Below, one piece after another: positions 1 through 8,198 of a stretch of 64,000 nucleotides of DNA. The stretch's first letter is position 1. Each line of letters begins with the position of its first letter. The translations under genes were made by a program, and so were the position numbers. Location: the NCBI GenBank assembly GCA_036824005.1, contig DAITBA010000021.1, forward strand, positions 1 to 64,000. The letters run 5' to 3'. The stretch is from DAITBA01 sp036824005 (GTDB lineage Bacteria > Pseudomonadota > Gammaproteobacteria > Burkholderiales > Rhodocyclaceae). The notes under the pieces were generated by a model. That model had not been told where the DNA came from. It did not search any database and saw only the letters and a program-made list of their open reading frames with translations.

Positions 1-90
1 AACTATACCCAGAACCAGTACCCACACCTATCGGCTGTTTGAGTTGTTAAAGAACATACCGGCAAGTGGCCGGCCCGCTAACTGCGGAGA
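1..90 (-). promoter_or_regulatory. rRNA operon leader with boxB and boxA (edge)
   Basis: Read on the minus strand, this is the 5' leader of an rRNA operon whose 16S gene should lie left of the window. A boxB-like hairpin (CCGGC, loop CACTT, GCCGG; 59-73) is followed by a boxA-like antitermination element, GTTCTTTAACAAC (43-55), close to the E. coli boxA TGCTCTTTAACAA. The following stretch, CAGCCGATAGGTGTGGG, resembles the segment between boxA and 16S in betaproteobacteria as I remember it. The boxB-boxA order and spacing are as expected. No rRNA gene body is inside the window, so the identification rests on the leader alone. Confidence 0.75.
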
Positions 91-96
91 AGCGGA

Positions 97-125
97 ATTA
101 TATGCAGGGAACCAGCCCTTGTAAA
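97..125 (-). promoter_or_regulatory. Strong sigma-70 promoter of the rRNA operon
   Basis: On the minus strand the -35 is TTTACA (120-125, five of six consensus bases), the spacer is exactly 17 bp and the -10 is TATAAT (97-102, perfect). The bases after the -10 are GC-rich, the discriminator type usual for stringently controlled rRNA promoters. The boxB/boxA elements start about 25-35 nt downstream of the expected start site. Confidence 0.8.
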
Positions 126-344
126 TAGCAAGGACCGGATGCTTGTGGAGAGACGGCTTAACACCGCGCCCGTGCTTCCGGGTGCACTCAAAGACGCGCT
201 GGGCGCCCGAACCACACCTTGTGCGAACGATCTCGTTGCCGGCCGGTTTCATCCGAACCGGCTCGACCGCAGTGGCTTCGGCCACGGCTGCCCCCTTAAC
301 TTGCCCGAGGGCGTTGAACTGCGCCCCTACATTACCCGCCGATC
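126..344. other. Intergenic spacer between pstB and the rrn promoter
   Basis: No convincing gene is seen. Short open frames cross the stretch on both strands but lack family features and a plausible ribosome binding site. It separates the 3' end of pstB from the rRNA promoter, both on the minus strand. Confidence 0.6.
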
Positions 345-1193
345 CTATCCGAACCGACCGGTGATGTAGTCTTCCGTCTGTTTCTTCTTGGGTTTGATGA
401 ACAACTGGTCGGTCACATCGAACTCGACCAACTCACCGAGATACATGTACGCCGTGTAGTCGGACACGCGCGCCGCCTGCTGCATATTGTGGGTCACGAT
501 CAATATCGTGACCTTTTCTTTGAGTTCCGAAACCAGTTCTTCGATGCTGGCGGTCGCGATGGGATCCAGCGCCGAGGTCGGCTCGTCGAAAAGTATGATT
601 TCCGGCGTCGTCGCCAGCGCACGGGCTATGCACAGGCGCTGCTGCTGACCGCCCGAGAGATTGGCGCCGAGATCGTTGAGTCGATCCTTTACCTCGTCCC
701 ACAATGCGGCTCCACGCAGTGCTTCCTCAACCTTCTCGTCGATCTCCGCCTTGTTGCGGACACCTCTCACGCGCAACCCGTAGGCGACGTTCTCATACAC
801 CGACTTCGGAAACGGGTTCGGCTTCTGGAACACCATGCTGATGCGCATGCGCACCTCGATGGGATCAACATCGCTGGCAAGCAGGTTGGTGTTGTCCGGG
901 TACAGGCGTATGCCACCTTCGTAGCGGTTGCCCGCATACAGGTCATGCATGCGGTTGAAGCAGCGCAGCAGCGTGGACTTGCCGCAGCCCGAGGGGCCGA
1001 TAAGCGCAGTCACCTTGCGATCATGGACCGGCATGCTCACGCTTTTGAGGGCGTGAAATCCACCGTAGTAGAAGTTGAGATTCTGTACTTCTGCCTTGGG
1101 CCGCAGCGCCTGCATGGCGGCGCTTGCATCAGTCATGCCGTCGAAATCCATGGCAGCAGGCCTGGCCGTACTATCCAAAGTTGATGTCACCAT
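345..1193 (-). CDS. pstB: Phosphate ABC transporter ATP-binding protein PstB
   Basis: ATPase of the high-affinity Pst phosphate importer, acting on the cytoplasmic face with PstA and PstC. The 282-residue protein has Walker A GPSGCGKS at about 66-73, the Q-loop near VFQKPNPFP (about 121), the signature LSGGQQQR at about 179-186, Walker B ILFDEP at about 200 and the H-loop TH at about 234. The ATG at 1193 overlaps the 3' end of pstA by 7 bp. A much longer frame is open upstream inside pstA, but its translation does not belong to the family. The N-terminus carries a 30-residue extension, so an internal Met is possible. No phoU follows; the next element downstream is the rRNA promoter. Confidence 0.96.
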   Translation of the reverse strand: MVTSTLDSTARPAAMDFDGMTDASAAMQALRPKAEVQNLNFYYGGFHALKSVSMPVHDRKVTALIGPSGCGKSTLLRCFNRMHDLYAGNRYEGGIRLYPDNTNLLASDVDPIEVRMRISMVFQKPNPFPKSVYENVAYGLRVRGVRNKAEIDEKVEEALRGAALWDEVKDRLNDLGANLSGGQQQRLCIARALATTPEIILFDEPTSALDPIATASIEELVSELKEKVTILIVTHNMQQAARVSDYTAYMYLGELVEFDVTDQLFIKPKKKQTEDYITGRFG

Positions 1194-2110
1194 TTGATGT
1201 TGCGCCGCAAACGATAGCGAAGATAGATGGCCAAACCATTCATGGCCAGCGTCATCAGGACAAGTACGAAACCCGCCGCCGCAGCGTTGACCTGAAACGC
1301 CGCCTCGGGACGCGAGGTCCAGTTGAACATCTGGATGGGCATGACCGTAAACGGCGCCACGATCCAGTCGAAATTGAAGAACGGAAACGCTTCCTGGAAG
1401 GGTGCCGGCGGCAGAAACGCGATGAACGTCAACGCGCCAATGGTGATGATGGGCGCCGTTTCCCCGATGGCGCGCGCCATGCCGATGATCACGCCGGTGA
1501 GGATGCCCGCGCTGGAGTAGGGAACGATATGATCCTTCACCGTCTGCCACGTGGTCGCGCCGCAGGCATAGGCGCCCTCGCGGATCATCTGCGGGATGGC
1601 GCGTATCGACTCCCGAGTCGCAGTGATAACAACCGGCAGAATGAGTAACGCTAGGGTCAAGCCGGCCGAAAGTATGCTCTGGCCGAAACCGAACTGGTAC
1701 ACGAACAATCCCAAAGCCAGCAACCCGTAGACGATCGACGGCACGCCGGCAAGATTGGTGACATTGATCTCGATGATATCTGTCACCCAATTCTTCGGTG
1801 CGTACTCCTCGAGATAAATGCCAGCCGCCACGCCGAGAGGCACGGCGGCAAGTGCGGTCACGAGCATCACGAGCGTCGTGCCCACCCATGCCGAGAGAAT
1901 TCCTGCCTGCCCGGCACGCCGCGACGGGAAAGAGGTGAAGAAATCGGCCGAAAGCCGCGGCACGCCCTGGACGGCCATGTCGACGAACAGCGCCGCGAAC
2001 GTCAACACGCCAATCATCAGCGCCAGTACCCCCACGGCGGCGAAGATCGCGTCCCAGCGCTTGTGGCGCGCGATAAGCGCGCGGATGGCGTGGATGTCGC
2101 GCGGATCCAT
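1187..2110 (-). CDS. pstA: Phosphate ABC transporter permease PstA
   Basis: Inner-membrane permease of the Pst importer, 307 residues, with about six hydrophobic segments. A cytoplasmic N-terminal stretch of about 25 residues precedes the first segment, as in the family. The coupling-loop region EGAYACGATTWQTV (about residues 180-193) is the conserved contact with PstB. It starts one base after the pstC stop and overlaps pstB by 7 bp, so pstC-pstA-pstB are translationally coupled. Confidence 0.96.
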   Translation of the reverse strand: MDPRDIHAIRALIARHKRWDAIFAAVGVLALMIGVLTFAALFVDMAVQGVPRLSADFFTSFPSRRAGQAGILSAWVGTTLVMLVTALAAVPLGVAAGIYLEEYAPKNWVTDIIEINVTNLAGVPSIVYGLLALGLFVYQFGFGQSILSAGLTLALLILPVVITATRESIRAIPQMIREGAYACGATTWQTVKDHIVPYSSAGILTGVIIGMARAIGETAPIITIGALTFIAFLPPAPFQEAFPFFNFDWIVAPFTVMPIQMFNWTSRPEAAFQVNAAAAGFVLVLMTLAMNGLAIYLRYRLRRNIKW

Positions 2111-2111
2111 G

Positions 2112-3068
2112 TTAGTACACCTCCCGGAACTTCTTGCGCAGGAAGTGCCCCAGCAGGTTGAACGCCAACGTCATCAGGAGCAAGGTCAGACCGGCGGCAA
2201 AAATGGTCTGATAGCCGATGCTGCCATGGGGCAGGTCGCCCAAGGCCACCTGCACGATGTAGGAGGTGATAGTTGCGCCGGGCTCAAGCGGATTCAAGGT
2301 GAGATTCGGCTGCATTCCGGCCGCTACAGCCAGAATCATGGTCTCCCCCACCGCCCTCGATATGCCCAGGATGTAGGCCGAAGCGATGCCCGAGGTGGCC
2401 GCAGGCATCACGACCTTGACCGCCGTCTGGAATCGGGTCGCGCCCATGGCGTAGGAGCCCTCGCGCAGGCTCATGGGCACGGCACGCATGGCATCCTCGG
2501 AGAGCGAGCTGACATAGGGAATGATCATGACACCCATGACCAAACCCGCCGAAAGCAGGTTGAACCCCGGCAGATCCGGGTAGATCTTCTGCAGCAGAGG
2601 CGTGAGGAACACCAGCGCGAAATAGCCATAGACGATGGTCGGTACGCCGCCCAGTAGCTCCAGGAAAGGCTTGGCGATTTCGCGCACCTTGTGCGGCGCG
2701 AACTCCGACAGATAGATCGCAATGATCGTACCGAGCGGAATGGCAACGAGCAACGCGACCATGGAGCTCGTAATCGTCCCCGACAGCAGCACCATGATGC
2801 CGAAATGAGCATCGTCGAACAGCGGCGTCCACTGGGTATCGAACAGGAAGTCGCGCAGTGGCACGTGCTCGAAGAACACGACCGATTCCTTCACTAGGAT
2901 GTAGACGATTGCCGCCGTCGTGAACACCGAGATGAACGCTGCGGAAAACAGGATGAACTCAATGGCCCGCTCCGCGACATGGCGCGAGGCGCGTTTCTTG
3001 AGGCGGTCACTGGTGGTGGCCGGAATCATTACCGCGGGACGTTCGGCAGCTGTGGCAAGACCGTGCAT
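2112..3068 (-). CDS. pstC: Phosphate ABC transporter permease PstC
   Basis: The other inner-membrane permease of the Pst system, 318 residues, predicted six transmembrane segments after a basic cytoplasmic N-terminus of about 35 residues. The permease coupling motif EGSYAMGATRFQTA lies at about residues 205-218, matching that of PstA. It sits 108 bp after pstS; the gap holds a perfect 9-bp hairpin that probably lowers permease expression relative to the binding protein. Confidence 0.96.
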   Translation of the reverse strand: MHGLATAAERPAVMIPATTSDRLKKRASRHVAERAIEFILFSAAFISVFTTAAIVYILVKESVVFFEHVPLRDFLFDTQWTPLFDDAHFGIMVLLSGTITSSMVALLVAIPLGTIIAIYLSEFAPHKVREIAKPFLELLGGVPTIVYGYFALVFLTPLLQKIYPDLPGFNLLSAGLVMGVMIIPYVSSLSEDAMRAVPMSLREGSYAMGATRFQTAVKVVMPAATSGIASAYILGISRAVGETMILAVAAGMQPNLTLNPLEPGATITSYIVQVALGDLPHGSIGYQTIFAAGLTLLLMTLAFNLLGHFLRKKFREVY

Positions 3069-3105
3069 GGTCCGACTGATTTCGGGCGATATTATTATCT
3101 AGAAA

Positions 3106-3126
3106 CGGCCTGCCAGGGGCAGGCCG
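3106..3126 (-). terminator. Hairpin between pstS and pstC (partial terminator)
   Basis: Perfect 9-bp inverted repeat CGGCCTGCC / GGCAGGCCG with a 3-nt loop. On the pst transcript it is followed by UUUCU. Such hairpins often let some readthrough occur, so that the periplasmic binding protein is made in excess over the permeases. Confidence 0.75.
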
Positions 3127-3176
3127 CGGATGGAAGCACCCCTGAACCCCGGTCCCGGGGCCTTGTGTTCTTGCGG

Positions 3177-4172
<996 letters not shown>

Positions 4173-4235
4173 ATCTATCTCTCCTTCGACGAGCGTCTGA
4201 GACTGAAACAATCGGAGGCAGTTTAGGGACGCATT

Positions 4236-4253
4236 GTTACAGCTGAATGACAC
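4236..4253 (-). promoter_or_regulatory. PHO box upstream of pstS
   Basis: On the minus strand the site reads GTGTCAT-TCAG-CTGTAAC, two 7-bp PhoB half-sites separated by 4 bp. It matches the consensus CTGTCAT-N4-CTGTCAT at most positions. It lies 64 bp before the pstS start, the usual place for a PhoB site covering the -35 region. Confidence 0.75.
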
Positions 4254-4403
4254 CCCCTGTCCGAAGCGTCGTTCCATACTTGCCCGCCGTTTCCGCAGGC
4301 GCCTTGACATACCCCCGTCCCCATGCACCGGGTTGGTCGCAAACAAATTCGTAACAATGTCGCTCTACTCTTGCCGTGTAATCAGAAACCGGCGTTCGAG
4401 CGC

Positions 4404-4952
4404 ATGGATCTCCTCCTCTGGCGTCATGGCGACGCAATGAACAGCAGATTGAGTCCGAATCGGCCCCTCACGGAGCGCGGCAGGCAACAGGCGCGCCGCG
4501 TCGCGACGTGGTTGCGCGCCCACTTGCCCGAGGAGTTGCGCGTCCTCGCCAGTCCGACGGCTCGCGCCCAACAAACCGCCGCCGCCTTGGGACTGCCCTT
4601 CGAATCCTCCGTGTTGGTCGGCCCCGACGCGGGCATCGCCGACGTGATCGCCGCAAGCAACTGGCCGGATGAAGGCGGCGCGGTATTGGTCGTCGGCCAT
4701 CAGCCAACGCTGGGCCGGCTCGCTGCTCTGCTATTATCGGGCCGGGAAGCGGACTGGGCCTTCAAGCGAGGCTCCCTGTGGTGGTTTAGCAACCGGGTGC
4801 GCAGGAACGAAACACGGACGGTACTACGCACCGTGGTCGCCGCCGATCTGATCACCGATCATTATCTTTCCCTGGGACAAATTGAGCACTTCTCCGTCGC
4901 CGTACCCGCCGCCACCCGAGCCGGCGACCAACACGCCCATGCCGCCTTCTGA
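4404..4952 (+). CDS. sixA: SixA-type phosphohistidine phosphatase
   Basis: Histidine-phosphatase superfamily protein of 182 residues, slightly longer than E. coli SixA (161). It has the catalytic RHG motif at residues 6-8 (LLWRHGDA), the LASPTARAQQTA helix near 50 and VVGHQPTLG near 99, which carries the second catalytic His. SixA removes phosphate from phosphohistidine, for example on histidine-phosphotransfer domains. The C-terminus beyond about residue 155 is not conserved and overlaps the start of dgkA by 14 bp. It lies divergent from pstS, so one intergenic region serves both. Its substrate here is unknown; a PPDK-like protein with a phosphohistidine domain is encoded 5 kb away. Confidence 0.85.
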   Translation: MDLLLWRHGDAMNSRLSPNRPLTERGRQQARRVATWLRAHLPEELRVLASPTARAQQTAAALGLPFESSVLVGPDAGIADVIAASNWPDEGGAVLVVGHQPTLGRLAALLLSGREADWAFKRGSLWWFSNRVRRNETRTVLRTVVAADLITDHYLSLGQIEHFSVAVPAATRAGDQHAHAAF

Positions 4953-5382
4953 TGCCAAGTCGGCCGGTGCCGACGTCGTCGGCTCCCGCGCCGCAGAGCC
5001 TCACGAAGCGGAAAGTCCGCACAAAGGCAAAACGGGCCTCCAACGACTGTGGAACGCCTTCCATTACTCTCTGGCCGGATTGCGTGCGGCCTATCGCCAC
5101 GAAGATGCCTTCCGGCAGGAAGTCCTGCTGGCCGCGGTGCTCATCCCCATCGCCCTGTTCCTGCCGGCACCGATGCTCGGCAAGGCGCTGATGATTGCCA
5201 GCGTGCTGCTGGTCATCATCGTGGAGCTGCTTAATTCCGCCATCGAGGCCACCGTCGACCGCATTTCCCTGGAGAATCACCGCCTCGCGAAGCGCGCGAA
5301 GGACATCGGCAGTGCTGCCGTGCTTCTTACGCTCGTCAATGTGGTGGTCGTCTGGACTCTGGTACTGCTTAGTTCGTCGTAA
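4939..5382 (+). CDS. dgkA: Diacylglycerol kinase DgkA
   Basis: Small inner-membrane kinase that makes phosphatidic acid from diacylglycerol. From the ATG at 4939 it has 147 residues (E. coli 122); a TTG at 4882 would add 19. The variable N-terminus is followed by the DgkA core: the amphipathic helix with GLRAAYRHEDAFRQE, three hydrophobic segments and the active-site motif ELLNSAIEATVDRI, then KDIGSAAV. It overlaps sixA. Ahead of glycolipid-type glycosyltransferases and a PAP2 phosphatase, it may help set the diacylglycerol pool. Confidence 0.93.
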   Translation: MPPSDAKSAGADVVGSRAAEPHEAESPHKGKTGLQRLWNAFHYSLAGLRAAYRHEDAFRQEVLLAAVLIPIALFLPAPMLGKALMIASVLLVIIVELLNSAIEATVDRISLENHRLAKRAKDIGSAAVLLTLVNVVVVWTLVLLSSS

Positions 5383-5387
5383 CCGAA

Positions 5388-5416
5388 GCGTCACGACTTC
5401 GTCATCGTCCTGTTAT
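5388..5416 (+). promoter_or_regulatory. Tandem PHO-box half-sites before the first glycosyltransferase
   Basis: Three PhoB-like half-sites, gcGTCAC (5388-5394), tcGTCAT (5399-5405) and ctGTTAT (5410-5416), repeat with an exact 11-bp period. This is the spacing of tandem PhoB monomers on DNA. The array fills the short gap between dgkA and the glycosyltransferase. It ends only 24 bp before the annotated ATG, so the transcript leader would be very short. Confidence 0.5.
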
Positions 5417-5440
5417 CGGCCCTGCGGATGATGGCGCGCA

Positions 5441-6658
5441 ATGGCCAGCCCTAGCGCAACCGTACCCGCCGAGGCACCGCGGTGCTCGCTTCGCATCGCC
5501 CTCGTGAGCGAGACCTATCCACCCGAGGTCAATGGCGTAGCCATGACCATCGGCCACATGTGCGAGGGCTTGCGGCGGCGGCGCCACGTCGTGCAACTCG
5601 TTCGCCCGCGGCAGGCCGCCGGAAACCCGGGCGTTCGCGATGCGACGCTGGAAGAAGTGCTCGTCCGCGGTTTGGCGATACCCCGCTACGGCGAACTCAA
5701 GTTCGGACTTCCGGCCAAGCGCACGCTGATGCGGCTATGGACGCAGAAGCGGCCCGACATCGTACACGTCGTCACGGAAGGGCCCCTGGGATGGTCGGCT
5801 GTGGCGGCGGCGCGCGCCCTGTCCCTGCCTGTGAGCTCGGACTTCCACACGAACTTCCATATCTACAGCCGCCACTATGGCGTCGGCTGGCTCGGCGGCC
5901 CGATTTCCGCCTATCTGCGACGGCTGCACAACCGCAGCGACCTAACACTGGTGCCAACCCGGGCCCTGCAGCGGGAGCTCATCACGCAGGGCTTTCGCAA
6001 TGTCGAGGTCCTGGCGCGCGGCGTCGACACGGCGCTCTTCGACCCCGCGCGCCGATGCGCGCAGATGCGCCACCTGTGGGGCGTAGGTGACCAGCAACTG
6101 GCCGTCATCTATGTCGGTCGGCTTGCACCCGAAAAAAATATCGATCTCGTCGTGCGCGCTTTCGACGCGCTGCGCACGGACGCGAAAATGGTATTCGTCG
6201 GCGACGGGCCCGCACGCGCCGCGTTGCAGCGGCGCTATCCGCAGCACGTCTTCGCCGGCATGCGCATCGGGGAGGATCTGGCGCGGCATTATGCCTCTGC
6301 AGACATGTTCCTGTTTGCAAGTCAGACGGAAACCTTCGGCAACGTCACCACCGAAGCACTGGCTAGCGGCCTGGGCGTCGTCGCCTACGACTACGCCGCG
6401 GCACGGGACGTCATCCGCCATGGCGACAACGGCATGCTCGCATCCTATGGCGATGAAGATGCCTTCATCGCCGCTGCCCGCGAACTCGCCACCCGGCGGG
6501 GGCTGCTGGCGGAGATGCGAGTAAAGGCACGGCAAAGCGTAGCGGCACTCGATTGGGAGCGGATACACGACGGTTTCGTTGCTACCTTGTGGGGTCTCAT
6601 CCGCCGCCACGAAAGGCGACAGAATGCACAGACTACTTGTTTCGTGGCGCCGGATTAG
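5441..6658 (+). CDS. GT4-family glycosyltransferase, probable glycolipid synthase
   Basis: GT-B fold, family 4 glycosyltransferase of 405 residues. The N-terminal acceptor domain starts with LRIALVSETYPPEVNGVA; the C-terminal sugar-nucleotide domain has YVGRLAPEKN at about 226 and the E-x7-E motif ETFGNVTTE at about 297. Relatives use GDP-mannose or UDP-sugars, including mannosyl- or glucosyl-diacylglycerol synthases. The acceptor cannot be read from the sequence, but neighbours that make or recycle diacylglycerol, and a PhoB-like array just upstream, favour a lipid acceptor. It overlaps the PAP2 gene by 35 bp. Confidence 0.85.
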   Translation: MASPSATVPAEAPRCSLRIALVSETYPPEVNGVAMTIGHMCEGLRRRRHVVQLVRPRQAAGNPGVRDATLEEVLVRGLAIPRYGELKFGLPAKRTLMRLWTQKRPDIVHVVTEGPLGWSAVAAARALSLPVSSDFHTNFHIYSRHYGVGWLGGPISAYLRRLHNRSDLTLVPTRALQRELITQGFRNVEVLARGVDTALFDPARRCAQMRHLWGVGDQQLAVIYVGRLAPEKNIDLVVRAFDALRTDAKMVFVGDGPARAALQRRYPQHVFAGMRIGEDLARHYASADMFLFASQTETFGNVTTEALASGLGVVAYDYAAARDVIRHGDNGMLASYGDEDAFIAAARELATRRGLLAEMRVKARQSVAALDWERIHDGFVATLWGLIRRHERRQNAQTTCFVAPD

Positions 6659-7154
6659 CGCCTTCGATGCGGCGCTGTGCGTGGCATGCAATCGCGCCAG
6701 CCACTATCGGCTGATCTGCAACTCATTCCGCATCGTCAGCCGCATTGGCGATGGCGTATTCTGGTACGCGCTCATGGCCGTCCTGCCGGCGGTCTATGGC
6801 GCTGCCGCGCTGCCCGTCATCGCCCGGATGCTGCTGGCTGGCGTCTGCGGGCTATTGCTTTACAAGTGGCTCAAGACCAGTATTTCACGACCGCGGCCGT
6901 ACCAGACGTATCCCGTTGTCACGGCTGCGGCGATGCCGTTGGACCAGTTCAGCTTTCCATCCGGTCACACGCTGCACGCCGTATCCTTTACCTCGATCGC
7001 GACCGCGTACTTTCCCGAGCTGGGGACAGTGCTTGTCCCATTCACTGTCCTTGTCGCCGCCTCGCGACCCATACTCGGCCTGCACTACCCGAGCGACGTG
7101 CTGGCCGGTGCCGTCATCGGGCTACTGCTGGGGCGAGCGGTGCTGGCCCTCTAG
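6624..7154 (+). CDS. PAP2-family membrane phosphatase
   Basis: Integral-membrane phosphatase of 176 residues from the ATG at 6624. All three PAP2 signature blocks are present: KTSISRPRP at about 79, FPSGHTLHA at about 105 and SRPILGLHYPSD at about 142. Hydrophobic segments flank them. The family dephosphorylates phosphatidic acid, phosphatidylglycerol phosphate or undecaprenyl diphosphate. Overlap with the upstream glycosyltransferase implies co-translation; making diacylglycerol for that enzyme is a reasonable role, but inferred. It runs tail to tail into the phospholipase gene with a 41-bp overlap. Confidence 0.88.
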   Translation: MHRLLVSWRRISAFDAALCVACNRASHYRLICNSFRIVSRIGDGVFWYALMAVLPAVYGAAALPVIARMLLAGVCGLLLYKWLKTSISRPRPYQTYPVVTAAAMPLDQFSFPSGHTLHAVSFTSIATAYFPELGTVLVPFTVLVAASRPILGLHYPSDVLAGAVIGLLLGRAVLAL

Positions 7155-7977
7155 CAAACAGATCCACCGGCAGCGGTAGCCGTGCGCGGATTTCCGGAAG
7201 TGAATGCTCCCCCAGGGCGGCCTTCGCCTGCCTCGCGCATAGCTCGGCATCCCACTGGGGAAGCTCTCCCTCGATCAGCCGGTTCAATTGGTGCAGACGG
7301 GCGGCCGTCTCCTTCAGGTAGTGGTTGAACCGCCGTCGCAGATAGCGGTCGCTGAGCCGGGCTATGACGTGCACCGCGCCGGGAATGCGACTGCGTCGCA
7401 AGCAGTGGTCCGCGCACGCAAGGCGGAATACGGCGCGGCTCGCATAGGTCCGGTCGCACCCGAAATTGCTGACGACGAACTCCGTGACCAACGGTTCCTC
7501 CTGGTGTAGCAGTTGCGCCGGCGTGGTGAAGATCTGAGGTGCGACGTACCGGTCCATTGCCCACTCGCAGAGCGCGTGAGTAACCACCGGCGCGTTGCAC
7601 CACACGGACTCATGGGCCGGCACAAAGTGATTGTGCGCAATGACATCGGACAGCAAGTGGCTGAAGTAGCCCAGGGCGAGCGCTCGCGACATGTCGTCCG
7701 TCGCGTTCTGTAGCAGACATCCGACGTTCGGCCATTGGTGGCTCGTTCTGAGTGCGAACCCTGACCTCCCGGGCGTGACAAGCGAGAGATCCGGAAGGCA
7801 TGCGCCTGCCATCACCAAGCGGGGAAAACGGACCGCGGCAAGGCGAAAACGTCTGTCGGCGAGAGGTACCGCCCAAAGCAGTATCTGCGCGTAGTAGACG
7901 TGGGTATATAGCCCCCAAGCAAGGGCATCAGCGCTGGTCAGGAGTAGCGGAACGAACCAAAGCAGCCTGCGGCACAT
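7114..7977 (-). CDS. Secreted zinc-dependent phospholipase C-like protein
   Basis: 287 residues with a signal peptide (MCRRLLWFVPLLL...ADALA) predicted to be cut before Trp21, so the mature protein starts WGLYTH. In Bacillus cereus phospholipase C the mature N-terminal Trp is a zinc ligand, so this cut site is meaningful. Further ligand-like residues follow in family order: CLPDLSLV, YFSHLLSDVIAHNHF and HES. I assign it to the Zn-dependent phospholipase C group, which splits phospholipids into diacylglycerol and a phosphorylated head group. The start at 7977 is preferred over 7998 because it gives a clean signal peptide. It lies between two glycosyltransferase genes. Confidence 0.75.
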   Translation of the reverse strand: MCRRLLWFVPLLLTSADALAWGLYTHVYYAQILLWAVPLADRRFRLAAVRFPRLVMAGACLPDLSLVTPGRSGFALRTSHQWPNVGCLLQNATDDMSRALALGYFSHLLSDVIAHNHFVPAHESVWCNAPVVTHALCEWAMDRYVAPQIFTTPAQLLHQEEPLVTEFVVSNFGCDRTYASRAVFRLACADHCLRRSRIPGAVHVIARLSDRYLRRRFNHYLKETAARLHQLNRLIEGELPQWDAELCARQAKAALGEHSLPEIRARLPLPVDLFARGPAPLAPAVAR

Positions 7978-8010
7978 GCCTTCACGATGCCGCGGCAATG
8001 CAACATCCCA

Positions 8011-8037
8011 ATTACGACGTCTTTACACCATCGTTAA
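8011..8037 (-). promoter_or_regulatory. Possible PhoB half-site array before the phospholipase gene
   Basis: On the minus strand TTAAC, GTAAA and GTAAT occur exactly 11 bp apart, ending 34 bp before the phospholipase start at 7977. The half-sites match GTCAT less well than those before pstS or olsB. The period and position are the main support. Confidence 0.3.
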
Positions 8038-8198
8038 GAAAAGAGATGGTCGTCGGCGCGTCGCGGTGCACCGATTCCCGATCCCGCCGCCTGTAATACG
8101 AGCGCAACGAAGATCGACTACTGTGGCCTTCCCATTCTCGCGTCAGCGCGTCGGAACTAACGAGCGCGCCGTGCAAAATATTTGTCTCCCAACGGACC

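Noticed and set aside
28..285. Small minus-strand open frame across the left edge
   Set aside because: It overlaps the rRNA promoter, boxB and boxA and has no protein features.
345..1889. A 514-codon reading of the pstB frame starting inside pstA
   Set aside because: Only the part after 1193 is homologous to PstB; the start of pstB overlaps the end of pstA.
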